Shown in pieces: positions 1 to 8,899 of a stretch of 29,148 nucleotides of DNA. Each line of letters begins with the position of its first letter. Within the stretch, counting starts at the first letter, position 1. The position numbers and the translations under genes were made by a program. Origin of the DNA: Entrophospora sp. SA101 (taxonomy: Eukaryota; Glomeromycota; Glomeromycetes; Entrophosporales; Entrophosporaceae); contig CAUDNR010004474.1 in assembly GCA_958430865.1 (NCBI GenBank), positions 1 through 29,148 on the forward strand, read 5' to 3'. Below the pieces are notes generated by a model. It saw only the letters and a list, made by a program, of their open reading frames with translations. It did no database searches and had not been told where the DNA came from.

Positions 1-154
1 TAAAATTTTTTAAAAGTTGTAATAAAGTTTTTGAAATAAAGCTATTTTCTCATTACTTTTCAGCCACCCCACGTAAATTAACCATTTTCATAAATTCTTT
101 GTTTCTTTAATTTTTATTTGACTAACTGAATTTGTTATTTAAATGGGATTAGGG

Positions 155-183
155 TTGTTGGTGAGTAGGTGTATCACCAACAA
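155..183. repeat. Perfect 10-bp inverted repeat (hairpin)
   Basis: TTGTTGGTGA at 155-164 is the exact reverse complement of TCACCAACAA at 174-183, with a 9-base loop between them. No gene lies next to it, so a transcription role cannot be assigned. Confidence 0.7.
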
Positions 184-904
184 AACAGTAACCAGGACTC
201 AAAACTCTGAATTCCAAAACAACAACCCTTGGAGAATTTTGAACCAGTTGTAGACATTGACTTTATTCTAGTGAGAGGGTATAACACAAAGCAATCATCA
301 TACAAATGCTGATCCTCATCAGTGATCAATGCCCATTTGGCAACAGTCAAATCTGGTCTAATGAGAAGATAAGATAAAGGTTTTTGCCTACCTTATAAAT
401 AGCCTTCCAACATGCTTATGGCTTCCCTGTGGAAAAAAGAAATCCTTAGTTATGAGGCATGTGAAACATGTTTGTGACAGGAAAATTAAATCTCATGCTT
501 GTGATCAACATCAGATTCATTATTCATTTTAAGGAACTATACATTGGGAAGGAAAATCTTTTTTTTTGATCCTTCCTATTTATTCATTTATTTATTCAGA
601 GATCTGGGTAGACATACATTATTAAAAGTTTCATTTCTGGGTGGTCTTGGTATTACTACCTGGATGATGCAATTGTTTATTATATCAGTGATAATATCAA
701 ATTTATAAACATTGTAATGGATATATGTGTGTATATAAAGGTATTCATGTTCAAGAAAGGAAGGATTAAAAAGGAATTAAAAGCCAAGTCATATTTATTT
801 ATTTTAGTCAACTAAGATATATACATATTAAAAATACAAATAGAAAAATTGCCGGAGCAATTGCATAGAATCCACTCATCATCACATACACCTTTTTTTT
901 TGTT

Positions 905-978
905 AGTACAGTATGGTTATAAAATCCAAATGATTTTCTTAAATATTAATTTAAATAATTTTGTAACCATACAGTACT
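905..978. repeat. Imperfect foldback of about 74 bp, MITE-like
   Basis: The left arm starts AGTACAGTATGGTTATAAAA. The right arm, read on the other strand, is AGTACTGTATGGTTACAAAA. The two arms of about 21 bases differ at a few sites and enclose an A/T-only spacer. No target-site duplication is clear. This fits a very short foldback element or a relic of one. Confidence 0.5.
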
Positions 979-1781
979 TAATGTGCATATAACCATTCTA
1001 TATATGTATCTAGTTTTTTGATATTAATCATCTTTAATAAAAAAAAAGATTTTTCACGTAATTTCAATTCTTTGCCTATAACTTTTTATAACTCACTAAA
1101 TACCCAAAATCAAGCCTATTTGATTTCTTGATTATGCGAAAATGAAATGTTAAAAATTACCAAAAACAGAAGTAACAGTGAGATACAACTAAATTGATAA
1201 CTTGGTAAATTATAATTTATCATCATCATAATTATCATATATTTGCTTTGGTGTTATTAACACTATTATTATTACTATAATAACAGTTGATCCAGAATTA
1301 TTTGGTTATTTAAAAGGAACTTTATTAAATCATCAAATAACATACTAATGCTTTTTGAAAAAGTTTCAATAATGATAAATTGTGCGATTTTGATAATAAA
1401 TTGATTTAAGTGGTGGTCCGTTGATCAACGATAGAAATTTAATAGATCTGGGATATTTTCCTTGTTATTAAAATTTAGATCAAAAAAAAATATTTAAAAT
1501 TAAAATTCTTTTAAAAAACCCCGTTTTGGTAGAGTATAAATAATAATAAATTATTTTATAATAATCTATATATGGATGGGGTCTGTACTAGGAAAATCAA
1601 GCTACCAGCTGGTTTTTTTTGTGACTTTTTATCAACAATAATCTCTAACACAAGAATTTATAAATTGGTGAAAGAATTGAACCTTGTTTGCATAGTAAAA
1701 AAATGAGACACAAGGCTTTGAATATTTTCTCTATATATTAAAAACAATTTTTTGTTCATATTTGCCAATTTGCGTTGGAAT

Positions 1782-1905
1782 CAGTGTATAAAAAAATTCA
1801 ATGTGCGGAATGTGCGGGTGTAACATTGTACATTAGTAGTTTTCTGCAGATAGTTTCTAAATTTGTAGAAATCTGCATTAGTTACACACTGAAATTTACA
1901 CACTG
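1782..1905. mobile_element. hAT-like MITE at the left edge of copy 1, mismatched flanks
   Basis: This is a 124-bp foldback starting CAGTGTATAAA and ending TTTACACACTG. The inner part also folds, as GCAGAT/TTTCTA pairing with TAGAAA/TCTGC. CAG...CTG ends and an 8-bp target duplication are typical of hAT-superfamily elements. Here the right flank is CCTGCGAC (1906-1913) but the left flank is GTTGGAAT (1774-1781), so the duplication is absent. The equivalent element at 14876 has it on both sides. No transposase is encoded, so it would be non-autonomous. Confidence 0.7.
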
Positions 1906-2173
1906 CCTGCGACTGATAGTAAAATAAATAGCAGGTTCTAATATTAATAAATAAAGTCAGTAGCTGTCATTATGATACTTAACAAATAATAATTCTATAT
2001 GACGCTTTGCCTTATGTTTTTCCTTTTAGAATCACATTGCCTCAACTGCAGTAGGATTTATTTCTTTTCTAATTTTTTATTTTATTTTTCTGGGCTCGTT
2101 ATAGTTTTGTGTTGTTAATACCCTTTTATTTTTCTTTCTTTTTGGTAAATTTCATAGGTAGTTCTTTACTTTA

Positions 2174-2619
2174 CTAGCCGTGTATATTAAATTTTCTTTC
2201 GGTCAACGGAAAGAATTTATGCAAAATCATCTGTTCCAAAAATTGATTGCATTCCTCACTCGGGAAATAAAACCTAATATTATCTGGTGACAAATAGTCG
2301 AAATATACATTCTGGTAAAACGTTAAACTGTCGTTATCATTAGTTCTATAGTTCTATTAACCCATCTACCCAAGCATCAAATACCCATCATCCATTAGTT
2401 TAGTTAGAAGTTAGTTCGTTCGCTGGAGCCTTGAACATTAGTATAAAAATTTATGTTTCCTTTGACTATTGTGTTGATTAATTTCCCTAAGGAGTTTACC
2501 TGGGATTTTGAGGTTATGGTTGTAATAGAGGATGCTACTTGTGTGTAATTTTTAAAGTTATCACTTTCCGCACCGTCGCCATTAATTGTTGAATCATTTA
2601 ACAACAAGGTTTTAATCAT
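2174..2619 (-). CDS. Unknown small protein, 2 exons, 99 aa (copy 1)
   Basis: Exon 1 is 2500-2619 (ATG at 2619, 40 codons) and exon 2 is 2174-2353 (59 codons plus TAG). They are joined by a 146-nt phase-0 intron with donor CAG|GTAAAC and acceptor TTAATAG|AAC. Exon 2 looks strongly coding although it has no Met: it is rich in aromatic residues, with segments such as DSLTFYQNVYFDYLSP and CNQFLEQMILHKFFPL. Exon 1 is polar and Ser/Thr/Asn-rich. No signal peptide, membrane segment or known motif was recognised. The unspliced frame from the same ATG stops after 71 codons at 2404, so a one-exon version is possible. It is divergent from the gene at 3065, with 445 bases between them. The function is unknown and the exon pairing is my inference. 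Confidence 0.5.
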
Positions 2620-3064
2620 ATTTTTTTATTGATTATGATAGTTATTTATATATTTACCATTAATATTGATAATAACAAATCAATTGTAAGCATGTTAATT
2701 TATTATTAGCATTAGTTGATTATTCTTTGGGCAAGTTGGACAAGGTTAGGCTTTCCAACAAGTATAATTTAAATAATAATAAATTGTCCTTCGTTGTCGA
2801 CATCAGGTGCATCATTATTAAGAGTTTTTTGGCTAAAATAATTAATAATGATTATAGAAGAGTTATTGGCATAAGAAGAGGATGTGTCTGTCTGTAACAA
2901 CCGGTTGCGAATCAAGGACAATAATAGCACAGTATTTTCTTTCTTTTCCTTTTTAAAGCAAAATACTTGCTAATATTGCCATGATTGACAAATTCTTAAT
3001 AATCCCACACCCATTGAACACAGACAGTCACTCATTCATTATTCTTTTAAAAATAAAAAATAAA
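2620..3064. promoter_or_regulatory. Divergent intergenic region (copy 1)
   Basis: These 445 bases separate two start codons pointing away from each other, so they should hold both promoters. They are AT-rich with several TAATAATAA stretches. An alternative in-frame upstream ATG for the + gene lies at 2981. No specific factor site was identified. Confidence 0.5.
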
Positions 3065-3734
3065 ATGACTGAAAAAGATAAACATAAACCTGACGAAACT
3101 AACACCAATAATTCCAATGCAATAAAAATGAAGGCAAAATCAAGGTATCGTCCAGCTCAAACAGTAACAATAAAAAAAAGGGGATTTTAAAATGCAAACT
3201 TGACGTCTAAATTAACAATTATATATATGTGTATATATATATATATATACGTTTGTTTAAAGTAGCAGTAATAATAACGGTAGCAGCAATGATAATGATG
3301 ATGATAACAATAATAATAAAAAACAACGAGTAATTGGTCGTCGTTCAAGGTAATAAATATATACGACTTAAAAAAAAAAATTTTTTTTTTTGACAATTCT
3401 AATTTTTATTCTTTTTATTATTAAGTCATGGTCAAACATCATCGACAATTAAAAGGTAAAAAAATAATAATAATTAATATCACTCAATATTATTAAAGGT
3501 AATATTATAATTGTTAATTTGTTTTTTTTTTTTGTTGCTGCTGTTTTTTAAAGTGACTGGCCAACCTTTGTTAACACAGAAAGTTATCAAAAAACATTAA
3601 CTCGAGTTGATTCAAAAACACTTATTGAGGCAGTCTCCAAAAGAATCAAAATTATAGAAAAAAGTGATGATTTGTTAAATGGTGTTGTTGACTTTATTCC
3701 CGAGAATGGCTTTATTGCTGCCAAGTTGAAATAA
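3065..3734 (+). CDS. Unknown small protein, 4 exons, 125 aa (copy 1)
   Basis: Exons are 3065-3144, 3263-3349, 3426-3455 and 3554-3734 (TAA). All three introns are phase 2 with ...AAG|GT donors, and the frame closes at 125 residues. The N-terminal half (about 1-60) is low complexity, with Lys/Asp/Asn-rich tracts including DNDDDDNNNN. The C-terminal half starts DWPTFVNTESYQKTL and continues with a likely helix (TLIEAVSKRIKIIEKSDDLL) and an ending near FIPENGFIAAKLK. No family was recognised. The start at 3065 is preferred because of its AAAATG context and Lys-rich polar start; an in-frame ATG at 2981 would add 28 residues. The first intron ends in three overlapping in-frame acceptors. The gene is convergent with the MBP1-like gene. 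Confidence 0.7.
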
Positions 3735-4343
3735 AAAACCCTCCTTATCTTTGACTTTGGTTTTAAAAGATTTGGTGTAGGCGTCATATATATACACACA
3801 CACATATATATTGTTTTACATTTAGAAAGCCTTTAGCTGTGATGGATGTGTGTTTGGTGTGGTGCTGGAAGATGAAGAAGATAAAAGAGGAGTGAGAAAT
3901 TGAAAACTAAATGAGAATGAGGTAAGAATTAAAAAAATCATCCACTAAAAAATTTTTAAAAATTTTCATACCTGTTAATTTTTTATTATTACTAGAAAAA
4001 GCTAGATAAACAGCTTGTATGTTTATATCAAAAAATCATGATACTACTACAGATACACTATTTTAGTGTAATATTTTATTTATTTAATTTCATTCAAATT
4101 ATATATAAAGACATTCATTATATCATATTTATTTAATAATTTATCAAATATTTATTATACAAATAAATATATAATAAAAAATATTATATTATAAAAAATA
4201 TTAGGAACAAAAAACAATTGAAAAAATAAATAAATCCAATAATTTATAATGAATGGTTAGATAGATATATTAAATGATTTTATTAAATTTTTTTAAAACA
4301 GCTAGCTGTATCATAAGATTTTAAAAGAGTAAACAAAAGACGT
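3735..4343. other. Convergent intergenic region (copy 1)
   Basis: These 609 bases lie between the stop of the small + gene and the stop of the MBP1-like gene, so they should carry both 3' ends. A/T runs dominate. A perfect 12-base palindrome ACAGCTAGCTGT sits at 4298-4309. An 8-bp hairpin starts at 4327 and reaches into the MBP1-like stop codon. No further gene was seen. Confidence 0.6.
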
Positions 4344-4349
4344 TTACTC
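4327..4349. repeat. 8-bp perfect hairpin over the MBP1-like stop codon (copy 1)
   Basis: GAGTAAAC (4327-4334) and GTTTACTC (4342-4349) are exact reverse complements with a 7-base loop. The right arm contains the gene's TAA (4344-4346 on -). The copy-2 equivalent is 17418-17440. A role in 3'-end formation is possible but not shown. Confidence 0.6.
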
Positions 4350-6824
4350 AGTCTTTAATAATAATGATGATGATGACAATGGTAATGGCAATAATGGTAA
4401 CAATAAAATTATTAGAATTTTGACATTAAATTTTTTTTCAAAAAGAAAAACAAAAATATAAATCATAACGCAACTTACAAAAATTTGATCCTTCAAGATT
4501 TTATTGAAGGCGTGTCGATATGGTAATGTGGGTTCTCCTGGAATTGATCTCATACTTATTAATGTTTCCGTCAATTCCTTTCTTTCTTCAATTATTACAT
4601 CTAATTGCTTCTTAACTTCTTCCTTTTGTCTAGATTTTTCCCAAATCAATAATCCATTCATATAAAAAATATATATTTTTTAATGGTTAAATAAACTATA
4701 CCTTTCATTTATTTCAACATTATTTTTTGGTGACGATGAAGTCTTGTTTAATTCTTCGGTTAACAAGCTATCCAGTCTTTGTTGATTACGTTTTTCGATC
4801 TTTTCTTTTATAAGCTTAATCAATCCTTGCACACGTTCTTTTTTTTCTGGTAATTTTTTATTGATTTCTTTCATTTCTTTAACTTTAAGATTGGCAGACT
4901 TGATTTCGTCTTCAATTGATTTTAATTTATTATTGCATAAAAAAAGCTCATTATCTTTACTCTCGAGCTCACTGATATAAGGAGAACAATAATCTTCTAA
5001 AATTTTTTTACCAATAGAAACAAAAGAATCTATTGTGGGTGCAACAGCATAAACCTTATTGTTTGCAGTAATTAATGGTGATTCGATTACATGTCCAAAA
5101 GAAGTGCCATTGGAGATATTTGATGACGATGAACTTTGTAGATTGATTGGTGTTTGTTGACGAGAATAGGAATTATGTTGATATGTTATCGTTGGTGAGT
5201 AATTAGTATCAATTTCACAGAAATAATGTTCAGCATTTTTGTTCTCTTTATTACAAATATAAAGATCCCCGCCCGCACAGAAAAGTAATTTAACAAACTC
5301 TCTGTTTTTTGCTTTTGCTAAAATGTTGATAGCTGTGTCTCCATCGGTATTCTGTCTATTTAAAATACTTTTTCGGTACCGTTCATTAGGGCTTTGGTTC
5401 AGATGTGAAATTAAAGTTTTTAAATAATACTTTGCAGGTCCTTCTTGCATATCATCATTATTTGCAAAAAGTGCTATATGATGAAATACCGTCTGATCGC
5501 AAGAATCAATATTACCAATGCTACTTGCCAAAAGTTGTGCAATATCATTGAAGCTTCCGTTTTGATAATTATACGGAAACATGACACTTCTCATGAGTGC
5601 AGTCTCACCAATAATATTAACACATTCAGTATCAGCACCTGCTTTAATTAGCAAAGCTACCATGTCAATATTAGCCATAGCAGCAGCCCAATGAAGCGAA
5701 GTGTGGCCTTGCGCATCGATTACTAAATTAGCATCAAAGTCAGGTGGTGGGCTTATAACAAAACTTGGAATTAAATTTGAATTTGAAGTGAAATATGCCA
5801 ATAACACCTCAATAAATTGATTAGCAGCAGACATTGGAGTAGAAAAGGAGGGTGAAGAGGATGTTGCTAAAACAGATTCTGCCATTGACAGCTTGGACAT
5901 TTTGGCTTGACGAGTGTTGTTATCAAGCGAGCTGGTTCTTTTCCTCGGATTTGTTGGACTATTATAATGTTCATCAAACTCTGTTGTGTCATACATGATT
6001 GGTGATATGGTGGGTGATGCTGTAATGTTATTTGATGATGCAATGCTAACAGTTTCATTGTTGTTACTTTGCAAGTCTGTATCAAACAATATTAATTCTT
6101 CAACAAGCTCGTTTGTCTTTCCTTTTCCTTTCTTTGAAGAACGAGTTTTAATGGATTTAGCTTTTTGTTGTTTGGGTTCGCGTGCTTTCTTGGGTCTAGC
6201 GGACGCAGCAGTAACATGTTTTGGTGCGAGCGGTGGACTTTCCGACGAAGGACTGAAATCTATTAGTGGTCGTAACAATTCTCTAACTTTATAACGTTGG
6301 GCTAAATCTACTCCTTTGTCATAAGTAACCCACGTTCCTGAAATTATTACATTTAATTAATCGATTAATCAATTAATTAATACATTAATTGGTAAAATAT
6401 TTAGTTTAGAAAGAAGGGGTACATAATGTATAATGTCGCAGGTAAAAATATTACCTTGATATTTTCCATATCCTCCTTGTACTTTCTCATGTTCACCTCT
6501 CTGTACATCACGTTCCAATATTCTTGTCCTATGTGGCTTATCAAAATTGGCAACTTTTAAAATCTGAGTTGCATTAAGCCAATCATCATTTTTTCGACGC
6601 ATTACAGCCACACCTTTCACTCTACAAGTTATTTTTCATCATTAGATGTCAAAAGCAAAATCAAAAAGACTAAAAGCATACTATTGGAAATTCAAACAAT
6701 GATTTATTACTTACCGAAACTCCCAGACAGGAACACCTGAGTAAGTTGCTTTATATACTTGAGAAGGAAGGGTAGCTTCAGAAACAAAGTTATGAGTAGA
6801 AGCAGGTCTTCGTTCAGTAGTCAT
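4344..6824 (-). CDS. MBP1: Mbp1/Cdc10-type APSES-ankyrin transcription factor (copy 1)
   Basis: Likely DNA-binding subunit of an MBF/SBF-like G1/S transcription complex in the nucleus. Exons on - are 6715-6824, 6455-6621, 4702-6337, 4479-4629 and 4344-4352 (690 aa). Introns are 93, 117, 72 and 126 nt and all phases agree. Residues about 20-120 form the APSES/KilA-N DNA-binding domain, with [58 protein letters not shown] and LLRPLIDF, all close to the family pattern. Basic, Ser-rich linker residues 120-260 include KKGKGK and PRKR (possible nuclear signals). Ankyrin repeats begin near residue 300 ([20 protein letters not shown]) and another lies near 417-452. A long charged coiled coil (about 545-670) would serve dimerisation with a Swi6-type partner. 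The start at 6824 gives the expected short N-terminus. The last exon has only 9 nt, and the intron before it is open in frame. The family is certain; the exact paralogue (Mbp1, Res1/2 or Swi4) is not. Confidence 0.93.
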
Positions 6825-7095
6825 TTTTGTGAAAATTATGAATATAAAGTTCTTGAAAAAAAAAAAAGAAAAAAAAAGTACGTGTCATTCTTTTGTGACA
6901 CACATATAATTAAATAAATGGGTACGTGCTGCAGAAAATTTAACTTTCAGGGGTCACTCACTATGCTTATCACAATTTATTTCTCGTCCTTCTTAGGAGT
7001 TCAAGCTCAAAACTTTACTATATTATACTAAGTATGGCAATAACATGACCTAGTTTTACTAATCCAATAAAATAGGTGTTGAACGCACCCACCAT

Positions 7096-7272
7096 TAAAA
7101 TGATCATCCGTTTCTTCACAACTTGGTAAAATCCAAGATTTTTTGTTCTAGTGCTCATAAATTCTCGGATATTTCCTTCCTTCGTGAAAGATCAGGCTTT
7201 CAATTAACTTTGGAACAACAGTCAACTGAAGAAGTCCTTCAAGATGGTGTAGTCATAACTGCGGGAAAATAA
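7096..7272 (+). pseudogene. Coding-like open segment without start (copy 1)
   Basis: One frame is open for about 58 codons and ends at TAA (7270-7272). It has a protein-like composition, including FSDISFLRERSGFQLTLEQQ and EEVLQDGVVITAGK, unlike the A/T noise around it. There is no in-frame ATG. An ATG at 7100 in another frame could join it only through a 26-nt GT-AG gap, which is implausibly short for an intron. It could be an exon of an undetected gene or a decayed gene; no family was recognised. The copy-2 equivalent is 20187-20363. Confidence 0.3.
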
Positions 7273-7840
7273 TGTTATAAATCAATTTTAGCTAAATTCC
7301 CTTCCTTCCCTTTGCTCATTTTATTCTGTTTATTGCCCAAATCGTCTTGAGATAATATGTGTCAATAATCCTTTGCCATTATTAGAAAATTTCATAATGT
7401 TTTCTCAATTAGTAGCGACTTTAAAAGAAATTATCATGCAAGTTTACTAATAAAGTTACTTCCACATTGAATCGACGATCTAGAAATTTAGACGATTGTT
7501 CTGGTTTTGGTCCCACTTTAAACAAGAATCGAGTTACCATGTCATTGAGGTATTTGTGTTTAATAAAATTGATACAAAAGTTGGATATATATATATATAA
7601 TTACCCATTACTCTAGTTTCTTTCTTCATACATCAATATTTTTAAAATGAAAAAATAATAATAAACATTAATTCTATACTGTTTACCTTGTAGCAAAATG
7701 AGTGCTACTTTAATCAATTTCAATTTCCAAGTGACAGAAGCTAGGGTTCATATTGAGCCAAAATCGAACTAAACTAAACTTCTGATCATGTTCAAGTTCT
7801 GCTCATTGAAATCTAGTTCAAGTTCAAAATAAACTTTAGT

Positions 7841-8006
7841 CACTGGTAGAAAAATGTAACTCACAAAGATTTCACATGGTGAAAGCATTGAGCATAACAA
7901 CCATATTTCCATAATATTTCACTAGTATTTGTAAAACTGTTGTAAAAAATACTGTAGAAACAGTTGTGAAATCAAATCTTTGTGAATTATATTTTTTCTA
8001 CCAATG
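7841..8006. mobile_element. MITE-like foldback element, CACTGGTAG ends (copy 1)
   Basis: The left end CACTGGTAGAAAAATGTAAC and the right end read on the other strand, CATTGGTAGAAAAAATATAA, both continue into a shared (T)CACAAAGATTT. This gives arms of about 32 bp around a spacer of about 100 bp. The ends resemble CACTA-type termini (CACTnnTAGAAAA), but no clear 3-bp target duplication is visible (AGT left, AAT right). The element is nested in weaker outer inverted arms (7782-7794 with 8037-8049). No protein is encoded. Confidence 0.6.
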
Positions 8007-8226
8007 AATTTCAGTTCAAGTTTGATTCAAAGTTCATGAACATGTTCAGATTCATTATTATTAATTAGTACTAAACCTTTGCTCACTCACTAAAGCAAAT
8101 TATGTTACTAAAAGTTTTATTAACAATTTTTAAGGATTAATTAAGGTTTATTTGTTCCCCCTGCTATGTCAACCAAAAACCTCATGGATTGTTTCTCAAA
8201 AATCAATTATGTTTAATTATAAAACA

Positions 8227-8400
8227 AGAGAATTGTTATTCGCACCTCCCATTTTTGTTATTCGCACCCCTCCCGTGACTAAAACAAAGATGAACCAATA
8301 AAATCATCACATTTTAAAGCCATTCATTGGTCACATTACTACACTTAGTCACGGGAGGGGTGCGAATAACAAAAATGGGGGGTGCGAATAACAATTCCCT
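8227..8400. mobile_element. 174-bp MITE with 56-bp terminal inverted repeats (copy 1)
   Basis: The left arm (8227-8282) starts AGAGAATTGTTATTCGCACC. The right arm on the other strand starts AGGGAATTGTTATTCGCACC. I count two mismatches over 56 bases, ending in CCCGTGACTAA. Within each arm TTATTCGCACC is repeated. The spacer is about 62 bp and has an inner CCAAT/ATTGG pair. AAAACA flanks both sides directly (8221-8226 and 8401-8406), a plausible 6-bp target duplication although low in complexity. High arm identity suggests a young insertion. No transposase is present. Confidence 0.75.
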
Positions 8401-8899
8401 AAAACAATAACAAGTAATACATACAGATAAATAATAATTAATAAATAAAAGAGAAATAATCTTCTTATAACACAAGACAAGAATGCAGGCAGGACATTGG
8501 CGGAATTGGCACCACTAACCAACTTGAAAATTATTATACACTGGTTACATAAATGTACTTGAACTTTAAACATGTTCATAAACTTGAGCGAGCTCGCGGG
8601 AGCAGTTTAAGTTTAAATATTATATGTCCGGGTTCAAAAAGAGTGATATGAGCTTGTGAAAGTCCAGGGTTCAATTAAACTTGAATCGCTAACCAGGGCA
8701 CGAAATCCTATTAAATATTATCTTTAGTCGTGGTTCTTTTAGGCAACTTTAGAAAATCTTTCACTTCATAGGTAAAGTTCGATAAATAAATATATATAGA
8801 AATGATGTACAAAATTTAGATCACCCGATAAATTACCAGTAAAAAATAAAAAAGCTAATGTAAATTTAATTATTAATATTATATAATAAAAAAAAAAAA

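Larger units (their letters stand above)
1..1781. other. Unique left flank, no gene recognised
   Basis: No open frame longer than about 60 codons and no convincing exon chain was seen. The stretch is AT-rich with many homopolymers. It holds a perfect 10-bp hairpin stem with a 9-nt loop (155-164 with 174-183), a longer imperfect foldback at 905-978 and a perfect 12-base palindrome at 1419-1430. No tRNA-like cloverleaf was noticed. It may be intergenic or decayed repeat sequence. Confidence 0.6.
6825..8899. promoter_or_regulatory. 2.1-kb divergent intergenic region with two MITEs (copy 1)
   Basis: It lies between the start codons of the MBP1-like gene and SLY1 and so should hold both promoters. 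GTGTCA and TGACAC near 6884-6901 form a small inverted repeat close to the MBP1-like start. A coding-like remnant lies at 7096-7272. Two foldback elements lie at 7841-8006 and 8227-8400. Degenerate GTTCAAGTTC motifs surround the first and recur near 8560-8700. No classic MCB (ACGCGT) site was seen. Confidence 0.6.

Noticed and set aside
3187..3396. 69-codon frame on - with Tyr/His/Ile runs (copy at 16278-16487)
   Set aside because: It translates the (TA)n and GATGATGAT simple repeats in reverse; exon 2 of the + gene explains the region.
3587..3805. 72-codon frame on - (copy at 16678-16896)
   Set aside because: Antisense of exon 4 of the small + gene, which has the better, phase-consistent coding signal.
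5986..6294. 102-codon open frame on + (and the copy at 19077-19385)
   Set aside because: It is antisense to the Ser/Asn-rich part of the MBP1-like exon 3, which has clear family similarity.
8349..8579. 76-codon frame on - (copy at 21440-21670)
   Set aside because: It begins in A/T-rich DNA and ends inside the MITE arm; the composition is non-coding.
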